Under the pieces are notes generated by a model. The model was not told the DNA's origin. It did not search any database and saw nothing but the letters and a program-made list of their open reading frames with translations. From the NCBI RefSeq assembly GCF_009883635.2, contig NZ_CP026115.2:4898001-4962000 (forward strand): a stretch of DNA of 64,000 bases, given 5' to 3'. The position numbers and the translations under genes are program-made. The first letter of the stretch is position 1. The number at the start of each line of letters is the position of its first letter. Positions 56,396 to 64,000 of this stretch are shown here, in pieces. Source of the DNA: Pseudomonas putida (GTDB lineage: Bacteria; Pseudomonadota; Gammaproteobacteria; Pseudomonadales; Pseudomonadaceae).

Positions 56396-56803
56396 ATGAC
56401 CCGCGCATTCCAGCTGTCCAATTCACAAGGCCTGTACGACCCCAGCGCCAACGCCTATTCCCATGTTGCCGAGGTGACCGCCGGTAGCCGTCTGCTGTTT
56501 ATCGCCGGGCAGGGTGGGGAGGATGCCGACGGGCAGCTTTCGTCTGAATTTGCAGGGCAGGCCCGCCAGGCGTTGGCCAATCTGCAGACTGCGCTGGCTT
56601 CGAAGGGGGCCGAGTTGGCACAGGTGTTCAAGCTGACGTTGCTGATTGTCGATCACAGTGAAGATCGCCTGGCGCAGTGGGTGGCTGAGGCGGATCGGGC
56701 CTGGGGAGGGCACATGAAGCCGACCTGTACGCTGATACCGGTGCCGCGCCTGGCGCTGGATGCAATGCTGGTGGAGATCGAGGCTGTGGCGGCTATTGCA
56801 TAA
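56396..56803 (+). CDS. RidA/YjgF-family protein lacking the catalytic arginine
   Basis: 135 aa, one YjgF/chorismate-mutase-like fold: FQLSNSQGLYDPSANAYSHVAEVTAGSRLLFIAGQGGEDADGQLSSEFAGQARQALANLQTALASKGA then the C-terminal TCTLIPVPRLALDAMLVEIEAVAAI. In RidA the imine-hydrolysing Arg lies in 'aRsxVGVxxLPxxAxVEIE'; here the aligned position is Thr (PTCTLIPV), so 2-iminobutyrate deaminase activity is unlikely and it belongs to the Rid4-7 type groups. GGAG lies 7 bases upstream of ATG 56396. Single gene. Confidence 0.85.
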   Translation: MTRAFQLSNSQGLYDPSANAYSHVAEVTAGSRLLFIAGQGGEDADGQLSSEFAGQARQALANLQTALASKGAELAQVFKLTLLIVDHSEDRLAQWVAEADRAWGGHMKPTCTLIPVPRLALDAMLVEIEAVAAIA

Positions 56804-56877
56804 GCCTGCCCCGCGAAAGGGCCAGTACAAGCACTACAAAAGCCTTAGAATGACCTTTTCCCCGAGCCATCCCAGCC

Positions 56878-57372
56878 ATGCTGCCCATCCAACTGCTGCC
56901 CACCACCCCCGACCAGGCCGACCTGATCCGTAACCTCTATCAGTTCTATGCCTACGAGTCCTCCGACTGGGAGCAGGAAGATGTCGAGGTGGACGGCCGT
57001 TTCTACATCCACGAAGAGCACCTGCAGCGCTACTGGCAGTCCCCAGGCTGGAGCGCCAGCCTGGTGCTGGTGGACGGTTTCATCGCTGGCTTCGTGCTGG
57101 TCGAACGCAGTGAGTTACCCGGCATCGAGGCGCTGGAACTGGCCGACCTGTTCATCCTCAAGCGTTATCGGCGCCAGGGCATCGGCCGTGCCGTGGCCAA
57201 TGAATGCCTCGCCAGCCCAGGTGACTGGCTGCTGCGCTGCTACGCTCTGGACCCGGTCGCAGTGGCGTTCTGCAAGGCGGTGGTGGCCGACCTGCATCGG
57301 CCAGTGCAACAGATCTTCCCAAACGATGATCCGGACCTGCTCACCTACCAGGTGACCGCCACCCGCCACTGA
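56878..57372 (+). CDS. GNAT-family N-acetyltransferase
   Basis: 164 aa. The acetyl-CoA loop is in ELADLFILKRYRRQGIGRAVANECLA (the R/Q-x-x-G-x-G/A motif), and the N-terminal helix pair reads TPDQADLIRNLYQFYAYESSDWEQEDVEV, matching a Pseudomonas subgroup annotated simply as GNAT. It transfers an acetyl group to an unknown amine. The stop lies 22 bp before the Crp-like site at 57394, so it may be transcribed independently of the following gene. Confidence 0.88.
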   Translation: MLPIQLLPTTPDQADLIRNLYQFYAYESSDWEQEDVEVDGRFYIHEEHLQRYWQSPGWSASLVLVDGFIAGFVLVERSELPGIEALELADLFILKRYRRQGIGRAVANECLASPGDWLLRCYALDPVAVAFCKAVVADLHRPVQQIFPNDDPDLLTYQVTATRH

Positions 57373-57393
57373 GCGCCTGTCGATGCAGCAAAA

Positions 57394-57415
57394 TTTTGTG
57401 ACCTACTTCACAAAA
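57394..57415. promoter_or_regulatory. Crp/Vfr-type operator
   Basis: TTTTGTGA-CCTACT-TCACAAAA is a perfect inverted repeat whose core TGTGA-N6-TCACA (57397-57412) equals the E. coli CRP consensus. It lies about 97 bp upstream of the GGDEF-EAL gene start, a spacing suited to activation. Confidence 0.7.
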
Positions 57416-57511
57416 TCCGCTCGCAAGGCATAATGCCAGCACTGCTTTACAAGACCCGGCCGCTCTGGCCCGGGGTTCCTTTCGTGCGCGTCGAAGGTTC
57501 AGGTAAATTTC

Positions 57512-59602
57512 ATGTCGCTAGTCGCAAGCCCCGACATCATGTACCGGCTGTTGATCCAGAGCGTGGTGGACTATGCCATCTACCTGCTCACCCCCGACGG
57601 TATTGTCGCCAACTGGAACCCCGGCGCCCAGCGGGCCAAGGGCTACCGCGCCGAGGAAATCGTCGGCCAGCATTACTCGTTGTTCTACAGCGAAGACGAA
57701 CGCGCGGCCGGCCTGCCCGAACAGAATCTGGAGCAGGCGCGCAGCACCGGTCGTTTCGAAGAGATCGGCTCGCGCCTGCGCAAGGACGGCTCGGCTTTTG
57801 ATGCCCATGTGGTGATCGATGCGGTTCGCGATGACAACGGCCAGCTGGTCGGCTTCGCCAAGGTGACCCGCGACATTTCCGAGCGCCGTCAGCAGGAGCT
57901 TGAGCTGTTGCAGGCCAAGGAACTGGCCGAGCAGTACAGCCAGGAAATGGCCAACCTGTCGCAGTTCCTCGACTCGGTGATCGCCAACATCCCCGCCAGC
58001 GTCATCGTCCAGGACCTGGAAAGCCAGCGCATCCTGCTCGCCAACCAGCAGGCCGAGCGTTTGTTCGGTGGCGGCGGCAAGCCGATGATCGGCCATACGC
58101 CTGGAGAGTGCCTGGCACCGGCCGCCGCTGATTACCTGGAAACCCAGCTCAGCCGAGGCGCGCGCAGCAGCAAGGGTTTTGCCGCCGAAACCCGGGTCGA
58201 CACCGCCTGTGGCCCGCGCACCTTGCGTAGCCGCGCGCTGCTCAGCCAGAACTGCGAGGGCCAGGCCGATTACGTGCTGTTCGTGGCCGAAGACGCCACC
58301 GAAGAGCTTGCCGCCCACGCGCAGATCCACCACATGGCGCACCACGACGCGCTCACCGGGCTGCCCAACCGCACCTTGTTCCACGAGCGCCTCAAGCAGG
58401 CCCTGGTGCGCGGTCACGAGAACGAAAAACTCACCGCCGCACTGTGCCTGGACCTGGATAACTTCAAGAACATCAACGATTCCCTCGGCCATGCCTTCGG
58501 CGACAAGCTGCTGCGTGCGCTCGGCAAGCGCCTGCGCCGTGAGCTGCGCGAGCACGACACCCTGGCCCGGCTGGGTGGCGACGAATTCGCCGTGGTGCTG
58601 ACCCACCTGGACAGCCGTGAAGCCGCCTGCAACACCGCCAGGCGCCTGATCGAGGCCATTTGCCCGCCGTTCCAGATCGAAGGCCACCAGTTTTCGGTGG
58701 GCGTCAGCATCGGTATCGCCATCGCCCCTGACGACAACGACCAGGCCGAGCAGCTGCTCGGTTACGCCGACATGGCCCTGTACGAGGCCAAGCGCAATGG
58801 CCGCAACCGTTACGAGTGCTTCCACCTCGAACTGGATGTCGCCGCCCGCCAGCGCCGCCTGGTGGAAACCGACCTGCGCACCGCCTTGCACCTGGGGCAG
58901 TTGCAGCTGCACTACCAACCCGTGGTGGATCAGCAGACCAGCAGCGTGACCGGCTACGAAGCGCTGTTGCGCTGGGAGCACCCGACCCGGGGCATGGTCA
59001 TGCCCATGGACTTCATCCCGATTGCCGAGGAAACCGGGCTGATCCACGAGCTCGGCACCCGTGCGCTGAACCTGGCGTGCCAGGAGGCAGCCAGCTGGGG
59101 GACCGAGCAGACCGTGTCGGTGAACCTGTCGCCGGTGCAGTTCAAGAACGCCAACCTGGTCCACACCGTGACCCTGGCCCTGGCCGACTCGGGGCTGGCA
59201 CCGCAGCGCCTGGAGCTGGAGATCACCGAGTCGGTGCTGCTCGGCAACAGCGAAGAGAACGTGCGCACCCTGCGGGCGCTGAAGGACCTGGGCGTATCGA
59301 TCTCGCTGGATGACTTTGGTACGGGCTATTCGTCGCTGGGCTACCTGCGTTCGTTCCCGTTCGACCGAATCAAGATCGACAAGTCGTTCGTGCATGACAT
59401 GTGCGACAGCCGCGAGGCGATGTCGATCATCCGCGCGATTACCGAGCTGTCCAACAGCCTGATGATCAAGACCACGGCCGAAGGGGTGGAGTCGGAGGAG
59501 CAGATGCAGCGGCTGCGGGCGGAAGGGTGCTCGCACTTCCAGGGCTATCTTTATGGGCGGCCGGCGCCGGCCAGCGAGCGCCTGAAGCAGGTCTGCGTGT
59601 AA
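57512..59602 (+). CDS. PAS-PAS-GGDEF-EAL cyclic-di-GMP protein
   Basis: 696 aa, soluble. PAS 1 at about 10-125 (DYAIYLLTPDGIVANWNPGAQRAKGY), PAS 2 at about 150-265, GGDEF domain from about 272 with intact GGDEF at 355-359 and an inhibitory RxxD site (REHD) five residues before it, and EAL domain with EAL at 483-485 (YEALLRWEHPTRGMV). The EAL catalytic set (EITESVLLG, DDFGTGYSSLGYLRSFPFDRIKID) is complete, so both synthesis and breakdown are possible, the net direction set by the PAS domains. A Crp-like site upstream suggests cAMP-linked expression. Ends in a hairpin at 59618. Confidence 0.93.
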   Translation: MSLVASPDIMYRLLIQSVVDYAIYLLTPDGIVANWNPGAQRAKGYRAEEIVGQHYSLFYSEDERAAGLPEQNLEQARSTGRFEEIGSRLRKDGSAFDAHVVIDAVRDDNGQLVGFAKVTRDISERRQQELELLQAKELAEQYSQEMANLSQFLDSVIANIPASVIVQDLESQRILLANQQAERLFGGGGKPMIGHTPGECLAPAAADYLETQLSRGARSSKGFAAETRVDTACGPRTLRSRALLSQNCEGQADYVLFVAEDATEELAAHAQIHHMAHHDALTGLPNRTLFHERLKQALVRGHENEKLTAALCLDLDNFKNINDSLGHAFGDKLLRALGKRLRRELREHDTLARLGGDEFAVVLTHLDSREAACNTARRLIEAICPPFQIEGHQFSVGVSIGIAIAPDDNDQAEQLLGYADMALYEAKRNGRNRYECFHLELDVAARQRRLVETDLRTALHLGQLQLHYQPVVDQQTSSVTGYEALLRWEHPTRGMVMPMDFIPIAEETGLIHELGTRALNLACQEAASWGTEQTVSVNLSPVQFKNANLVHTVTLALADSGLAPQRLELEITESVLLGNSEENVRTLRALKDLGVSISLDDFGTGYSSLGYLRSFPFDRIKIDKSFVHDMCDSREAMSIIRAITELSNSLMIKTTAEGVESEEQMQRLRAEGCSHFQGYLYGRPAPASERLKQVCV

Positions 59603-59617
59603 CCGTTCGAGGGCCCT

Positions 59618-59636
59618 GGGGCCGCAAAGCGGCCCC
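59618..59636. terminator. Terminator hairpin
   Basis: Stem ggggccgc/gcggcccc with loop aaa, followed by ctggtttctc, between the convergent GGDEF-EAL and aldo/keto reductase genes. Confidence 0.6.
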
Positions 59637-59644
59637 CTGGTTTC

Positions 59645-60469
59645 TCAGCTGTTCCAGTCAGGCGCGAAGTCCGGGCTGACCACCCGCTGATCCTTCGGCA
59701 GCCCGGCTATCAATGCCCGGTCGGCATCATCCAGTTGCACCTCCAGCGCCGCCAGGTTGGCCAGCTGGTTCTCCCGGCTGCTGGCCTTGGGAATCACCGC
59801 CACCCCATCCTGGTCCAGCAACCACTTCAACGCCACCTGGCTCGGCAGCACACCATGCTTGCGCGCAATCTCGCGAATCACCGCCTGCTCCGCCGCACGG
59901 CCCCGGGCCAACGGGGTATAGGCGGTCAGCAGCAGGTCATGCTGGCGGGCGTAGTCGAGCAGCGGTTGCTGGCTGAGCAACACGTGGTACTCGACCTGGA
60001 TCGCCGACAGCGGCGCGCCCAGCTCCTCGATCACCCGGCGCAGCAGGCCAAGCGGAAAGTTGGCCACGCCAATGCTGCGCGCCTTGCCTTCATCACGCAG
60101 GGCTACCAGGGTTTCGATGCTGCGGGCCAGGTCCCAATCCTTGCCGGGCCAGTGGATGTGGAACAGATCGACCTGTTCGGTGCCCAGCGCGCGCAGGCTG
60201 TCTTCCAGCGACTGGCGCATGGCCTTGGGCGCCAGGCGGTCCCACCAGACCTTGGTGGTCAGATGGATCTGCTCGCGGGGCACACTGCTGTCGCGCAGGG
60301 CCTGGCCGACGGCAGCCTCGTTGTCGTAGGCAGTGGCCGTGTCGATGTGCCGGTAACCCAGTTCCAGCGCCTGGTGCACGGCACGGGTGCAGGCATCGCC
60401 GGTCATCGGCCAGGTGCCCAGGCCGATGCAGGGCAGGTCGAGGCCGTTGCGGGTGGTGAGCCGTTGCAT
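59645..60469 (-). CDS. Aldo/keto reductase, 2,5-diketo-D-gluconate-reductase-like
   Basis: 274 aa with the AKR tetrad Asp43 and Tyr48 in HIDTATAYDNEAAVG, Lys73 in HLTTKVWWD and His106 in DLFHIHWPGKDW. Length and motifs fit the DkgA/DkgB branch that reduces 2,5-diketogluconate, methylglyoxal and other carbonyls with NADPH. AAGGAG lies 5 bases before ATG 60469; the frame to 60550 lacks a ribosome site. Divergent from the EamA exporter gene; the pair may share a 225-bp control region but need not be related. Confidence 0.9.
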   Translation of the reverse strand: MQRLTTRNGLDLPCIGLGTWPMTGDACTRAVHQALELGYRHIDTATAYDNEAAVGQALRDSSVPREQIHLTTKVWWDRLAPKAMRQSLEDSLRALGTEQVDLFHIHWPGKDWDLARSIETLVALRDEGKARSIGVANFPLGLLRRVIEELGAPLSAIQVEYHVLLSQQPLLDYARQHDLLLTAYTPLARGRAAEQAVIREIARKHGVLPSQVALKWLLDQDGVAVIPKASSRENQLANLAALEVQLDDADRALIAGLPKDQRVVSPDFAPDWNS

Positions 60470-60694
60470 GAAAACTCCTTGTTCGAGGTCGAGGGTCCGC
60501 CATCGATGGTGCGCGCTTTGCCGGGCACGGACCATGCAGCCGGGGCGCAAAGTGGTCGATCAGCGAACGGAATGGCAAACGTGCCATGCAAAGCCTGGAA
60601 ATGAACTTCCTCAAGTTGTCGTATCTCTTCTAGAATTCGTGCTGTCGCACCTTCCCCTGGCGCAGCATGCAGCCGCGCCGCCGTCGAGAACGCC

Positions 60695-61573
60695 ATGAGT
60701 TCCAGCACACCGCTGTCCGGAGTCAACCAACCCCTGCGCGGCATCGCCCTGGTGGTGGTGGCGACGTTCCTGTTTGCCAGTCACGATGCCTTGTCCAAGT
60801 TCCTCGGTGGGCTGTACCCGATCGTCATGGTGGTGTGGGCCCGCTACGTGGTGCACACGCTGCTGATGGCCGGGATCTTCCTGCCCAAGTCGGGCCTCAA
60901 TGTGCTGCGCACCCGCCGCCCGGTGCTGCAGACCTTGCGGGCGCTGAGCCTGCTGAGTACCAGCCTGCTGTTCACCACCGGCCTGCAGTACCTGCCGCTT
61001 GCCGAGGCGACCTCGGTCAACTTCCTTGCCCCGGTGCTGGTCACCGCGCTGTCGGCGCCCTTGCTCAAGGAGCGGGTGACGCCTGGTCAGTGGGTGGCGG
61101 TGGTGCTGGGCTTCATCGGTGTGCTGGTGGTGGTGCACCCCGGTGGCGCGATGTTCACCCCGGCGATCCTTTATCCGTTCGGTTCGGCACTGGGCTTCTG
61201 CTTCTATCAGCTGCTCACGCGCATCCTGGCAGCCTACGACAGCCCGACCACCAGCAACTTCTACGCCGGGCTGTGCAACACCCTGGTGATGAGTGCCTTG
61301 GTGCCGTTCTTCTGGGAAGTGCCGCGCTGGGAACATGCGTTGTTGATGCTGGCCCTGGGCGGTTTCGGCATGAGCGCGCACCTGCTGCTGACCCAGGCCT
61401 TCCGCCATGCCGCACCGGCGCTGCTGGCGCCGTTCAGCTACTGCCAGATCGTGTTTGCCGGGTTGCTGGGGCTGCTTATCTACGGCCAGGTGCCCGACAG
61501 TGCGAGCCTGCTGGGTATCGCCATCATCTGCATGAGCGGCCTGGGCGCTGCGTGGATGCAGCGCAAGAAGTAA
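60695..61573 (+). CDS. EamA/DMT-superfamily transporter
   Basis: 292 aa with 10 predicted membrane segments in two EamA repeats. Repeat 1 begins LRGIALVVVATFLFASHDALSKFLGGLYPIVMVVWARY and the connecting motif ATSVNFLAPVLVTALSAPLLKERVTPGQWVAVVLGFIGVLVV is classic; repeat 2 ends AFRHAAPALLAPFSYCQIVFAGLLGLLIYGQVPD. Members export amino acids or other metabolites. Start ATG 60695 has only GAGAACGCC upstream. Followed by a GC hairpin at 61591. Confidence 0.9.
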   Translation: MSSSTPLSGVNQPLRGIALVVVATFLFASHDALSKFLGGLYPIVMVVWARYVVHTLLMAGIFLPKSGLNVLRTRRPVLQTLRALSLLSTSLLFTTGLQYLPLAEATSVNFLAPVLVTALSAPLLKERVTPGQWVAVVLGFIGVLVVVHPGGAMFTPAILYPFGSALGFCFYQLLTRILAAYDSPTTSNFYAGLCNTLVMSALVPFFWEVPRWEHALLMLALGGFGMSAHLLLTQAFRHAAPALLAPFSYCQIVFAGLLGLLIYGQVPDSASLLGIAIICMSGLGAAWMQRKK

Positions 61574-61590
61574 AAGGGCTTGAGATGGCC

Positions 61591-61608
61591 GGGGCTGCTG
61601 CGCAGCCC
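61591..61608 (+). terminator. GC hairpin behind the exporter gene
   Basis: ggggctgc-tg-cgcagccc, 18 bp behind the EamA stop; no U-run follows because REP-like sequence starts at once. Confidence 0.4.
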
Positions 61609-61678
61609 ATTCGCGGCGCAAGGCCGCTCCTACAGGAGGATGCAGTTCCATGTGGGAGCCGCGCTTGCCGGCGATGGG
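61607..61678. repeat. Degenerate REP doublet
   Basis: Left unit cccattcgcggcgcaaggccgctcctacagg and right unit tgtgggagccgcgcttgccggcgatggg show the REP doublet plan but only about 75-80% arm complementarity, unlike the near-perfect copies elsewhere in this window. Confidence 0.75.
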
Positions 61679-61693
61679 CCGCGAAGCGGCCCC
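61676..61693 (-). terminator. Terminator hairpin of the aldehyde dehydrogenase gene
   Basis: gggccgcgaagcggcccc, 10 bp downstream of the ALDH stop on the reverse strand. Reverse-strand continuation is not U-rich, so it is a weak candidate. Confidence 0.4.
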
Positions 61694-61702
61694 ATGGCCC
61701 TG

Positions 61703-63154
61703 TCAGGCTAACTGATAGGTGGTCTTCACCCGGGTAAAGAACTGCCGCGCATGGGTGCCTTGCTCCCGCGACCCCAGGCTCGAAGCCCCATTGCCACCAA
61801 ACGGCACGTGGTAATCCACCCCCGCCGTCGGCAGGTTGACCATCACCATGCCCGCCGAACTATTTCGCTTGAAGTGCTCGGCATGGCGCAGCGAGGTGGT
61901 GACGATCCCCGCCGACAATCCGAATGCCGTGTCCTCGGCAGCGGCAAAGGCTTCGTCGTAGTCACTCACCTTGAGCACGCTCAGCACCGGCCCGAAGATC
62001 TCTTCGCGGTAGATGCGCATGTCCGGCGTCACCTCGGTGAACAGCGCCGGGGTGAACAGATACGCCCCTGCAGCGTTCTCCACCGTCTCGCCACCGCACA
62101 CCAGTTTTGCCCCTTGCTCACGGCCGCTGGCTACGTATGCCAGGTTCTGCTCCAACTGCCGGCCATCGACCACCGGGCCGATATCGGTACTGGCCTGCAG
62201 CGCGTCACCTACCGTCAGCGCACGGGTACGCTCGGCCAGGCGGGCGACGAAGGCATCGTGGATGCCCGCGGTAACGATCACCCGCGAACTCGCCGTGCAA
62301 CGCTGCCCGGTGCTGAAGAACGAACCGTTCAGCGCCACGTCCACAGCCTGTTCCAGGTCGGCATCGTCGAGCACGATCAGCGGGTTCTTGCCGCCCATTT
62401 CCAGCTGCACTTTCTTCATGCCTTCCGCCGCCAGCCGGGCGATCTGCCGGCCAGTGTTTTCCGAACCGGTAAAGCTGATGCCATCGATCAGCGGCGAGCG
62501 GATGATCGTGTCGCCGACGCTGCGCCCCGGCCCGATCAGCATGTTGAACACACCCGCCGGCAGGCCGGCGCGGGCGATGATCTCGGCCAGCGCCCAGGCC
62601 GAAGAGGGCACCAGTTCGGCGGGCTTGAACACCACGCAGTTGCCGAAGCACAGCGCCGGGGCGATTTTCCAGGCCGGGATGGCTATCGGGAAGTTCCACG
62701 GCGCAATGATGCCGACCACACCCAGCGGCTGGGTGAATACGTCGATGCCCACGTCCTGGCGCACCGACTGGTATTTCTCACCCTCGGCGCGCAGCGCCTC
62801 CTGGGCGTAGAACTTGAACGAGCGCCCGGCGCGGTCCACTTCACCCAATGCCTCGCGCACGATCTTGCCTTCCTCGCGGGCGAGCAGGGTGGCGAGCTCC
62901 TGTCGGCGGGCGAGGATCTCGCTGCCGATGAAGTCCAGCGCATCAGCGCGCTGCTGCGGGTTGCTGCGTGCCCAGCCGGGCGCGGCGCGGCGAGCGGCGG
63001 CGAGGGCTTGTTCGGTCAACGCCTGGTCGGCGCGCACGAAGCGCTCGATCACTTCAGCGGGGTTGGACGGGTTGCGGTTTTCCAGCACGTCGCTGCCGCT
63101 GTCCAGCGCGACGAAGGCGCCGTCGACGTAACTGCTCTTGGTTACCAGGGTCAT
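61703..63154 (-). CDS. NAD(P)-dependent aldehyde dehydrogenase
   Basis: 483 aa. Catalytic Cys286 in FFSTGQRCTASSR, general-base Glu252 in VQLEMGGKNPL, and the coenzyme loop SFTGSENTGRQIA are all present, as is the C-terminal VNLPTAGVDYHVPFGGNGASSLGSREQGTHARQFFT. That C terminus with TAGVDYHVPFGG is typical of alpha-ketoglutaric semialdehyde/succinate-semialdehyde-like dehydrogenases used in sugar-acid catabolism. It overlaps the 2-hydroxyacid dehydrogenase by ATGA, so the two enzymes are coupled. The aldehyde substrate is unknown. Confidence 0.92.
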   Translation of the reverse strand: MTLVTKSSYVDGAFVALDSGSDVLENRNPSNPAEVIERFVRADQALTEQALAAARRAAPGWARSNPQQRADALDFIGSEILARRQELATLLAREEGKIVREALGEVDRAGRSFKFYAQEALRAEGEKYQSVRQDVGIDVFTQPLGVVGIIAPWNFPIAIPAWKIAPALCFGNCVVFKPAELVPSSAWALAEIIARAGLPAGVFNMLIGPGRSVGDTIIRSPLIDGISFTGSENTGRQIARLAAEGMKKVQLEMGGKNPLIVLDDADLEQAVDVALNGSFFSTGQRCTASSRVIVTAGIHDAFVARLAERTRALTVGDALQASTDIGPVVDGRQLEQNLAYVASGREQGAKLVCGGETVENAAGAYLFTPALFTEVTPDMRIYREEIFGPVLSVLKVSDYDEAFAAAEDTAFGLSAGIVTTSLRHAEHFKRNSSAGMVMVNLPTAGVDYHVPFGGNGASSLGSREQGTHARQFFTRVKTTYQLA

Positions 63155-64000
63155 GCGCTACGGATCCTTTTGGCGGAATTATGGCGGGCGACGAACTCGC
63201 TGATGTTGTCCACGGCGCTGTCCATCAGTTGCTGCATGGCGTCCTCGCTGCTCCAGGCGATGTGCGGGTTCAGCAGGAAGTCGTCGCGGTCGATCAGCTG
63301 GAACAGCGGGTTGCTCGGGTGCAGCGGCTCGACTTCCACCACGTCCAGCGCCACGCCACCCAGGCGTCCGTTGCGCAAGGCATCAATCAACGCGGCCTCG
63401 TTGACCACGCCACCACGGCCAGTGTTGACCACGATGGCATCCGGCTTCATCAGCGCCAGGCGGTCGGCGTCGATCAGGTTGTGGGTTTCCGGCGTCAACG
63501 GGCAGTTGATCGACAGCACGTCGCAGCTGCGCAGCAGTTCGGCCAACGGTCGGCAGTCGGCACCACGGCGCTTGCCACCACGGTCCTCGAACAGCACCTG
63601 CATGCCGAAGGCCCGCGCCAGCTCGGCCAGGCGCACGGCAATCGGGCCGCTGCCGATGATCGCCAGCTGCTTGCCGCGCACATCGCGGATGCGGTGGTCG
63701 AAGTAGATGTTCTTGTACTCGGCCTCGCCGGCATGCACCTGGCGCATCAGCCGGGTGAATGCGGCCGGGCGGCGGAACAGTTCGAGGATCATCGCCAGGG
63801 TGTGTTCGGCCACGGTGTTGGCGGCGTAGCCCGGCACGCTGGCCACTTCGATGCCATGGGCATTGCAGTAGTCGACATCGACGATGTCGCGGCCGGTCAG
63901 GGCCAGCGAGATCATTTTCAACCTGGGCAGCTGGCGCAGGTGCTCTTCACGCAGTGGCACGCTGCAGGTGAAGGCGATGGTGGCATCCTTCAGGTGTTCC
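63151..64000 (-). CDS. D-isomer 2-hydroxyacid dehydrogenase, C-terminal part
   Basis: Only about 283 C-terminal residues are in the window; the start lies beyond 64000. Coding continues to the edge (EHLKDATIAFTCSVPLREEHLRQLPRL). The Rossmann loop is degenerate GSGPIAVRLAELARAFGM, followed by NCPLTPETHNLID, MKPDAIVVNTGRGGVVNEAALIDAL and ALDVVEVEPLHPSNPLF; the catalytic His is in LLNPHIAWSSEDA. It reduces a 2-oxoacid (glyoxylate or hydroxypyruvate type) or oxidises the hydroxy acid. Four-base ATGA overlap with the aldehyde dehydrogenase gene. Confidence 0.9.
   Translation of the reverse strand, partial: EHLKDATIAFTCSVPLREEHLRQLPRLKMISLALTGRDIVDVDYCNAHGIEVASVPGYAANTVAEHTLAMILELFRRPAAFTRLMRQVHAGEAEYKNIYFDHRIRDVRGKQLAIIGSGPIAVRLAELARAFGMQVLFEDRGGKRRGADCRPLAELLRSCDVLSINCPLTPETHNLIDADRLALMKPDAIVVNTGRGGVVNEAALIDALRNGRLGGVALDVVEVEPLHPSNPLFQLIDRDDFLLNPHIAWSSEDAMQQLMDSAVDNISEFVARHNSAKRIRSA

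Noticed and set aside
61751..63706. A 651-aa forward frame across the aldehyde and hydroxyacid dehydrogenase genes
   Set aside because: It spans two well-supported reverse-strand genes and has no protein-like features.

Overview
This window looks like chromosomal DNA from a fluorescent pseudomonad of the Pseudomonas putida group. Evidence: high GC with strong G/C third-position bias, REP doublets of the type 'gcgggcttgtcccgcga', an MvaT/TurB-type H-NS analogue, an OprD-family porin, precorrin-6A synthase CobF, many LysR regulators, DUF6124-type small proteins, a PP_2552-like DOPA decarboxylase and a fused 3-dehydroshikimate dehydratase. From memory (not checked), the order in 1-15.7 kb resembles KT2440 PP_3768 to PP_3753, and 31.5-46 kb resembles the PP_2543 to PP_2554 neighbourhood, so two core blocks sit side by side here with accessory genes between them.

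Layout. 1-5.9 kb: partial pbpG, small envelope proteins, a shikimate-dehydrogenase-like enzyme, glyoxalase I, an MvaT-family silencer, a porin and cobF. 5.9-13 kb: a phosphorelay cluster made of a lone receiver, a very large CHASE3-GAF-HK-3xREC hybrid kinase, CheR, a receiver-less CheB, a second REC-HK protein and a second lone receiver; the last five overlap or nearly abut. 13-17 kb: thiolase, 3-hydroxyacyl-CoA dehydrogenase and TetR as one operon, divergent from an AraC regulator. 16.9-25 kb: periplasmic-type catalase KatB, a decayed cyclase gene next to a WYL-type regulator that seems to have lost its core, then thioesterase, oxidoreductase, SRPBCC, SDR, LysR and aldo/keto reductase genes. 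25.2-29.8 kb: LysR divergent from an operon of MHS transporter, carbamoylase-type M20 amidohydrolase and HDAC-like deacetylase, which reads as uptake and stepwise hydrolysis of an N-acylated or N-carbamoylated amine.

29.9-31.5 kb is a small compositionally different patch with an unknown CxxC/HxxxC protein, a small DUF6124-like gene and a 247-bp long-inverted-repeat element; a second, inverted copy of the element lies at 45.9-46.2 kb. 31.5-46 kb holds MocR/permease, trans-aconitate methyltransferase, LysR/OPA transporter, YebC, LysR, DOPA decarboxylase, MHS transporter and quiC, an aromatic and amino-acid catabolic stretch. 46-57.4 kb is mixed: a DHFR-like reductase, chalcone-isomerase-like protein plus DUF3833 lipoprotein, TonB receptor, CsbD-like protein, TetR and GlxA-type regulators, LysR divergent from a serine hydrolase, a frameshifted small gene, a RidA-like protein and a GNAT. 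57.4-64 kb: a PAS-PAS-GGDEF-EAL protein behind a near-perfect Crp-type site, aldo/keto reductase, EamA exporter, and an overlapping 2-hydroxyacid dehydrogenase/aldehyde dehydrogenase pair cut by the window edge.

No rRNA, tRNA, CRISPR array, prophage or intact IS element was recognised. The parts least explained by known families are the 29.9-31.2 kb patch, the long-inverted-repeat element and the receptor-less CheR/CheB phosphorelay.
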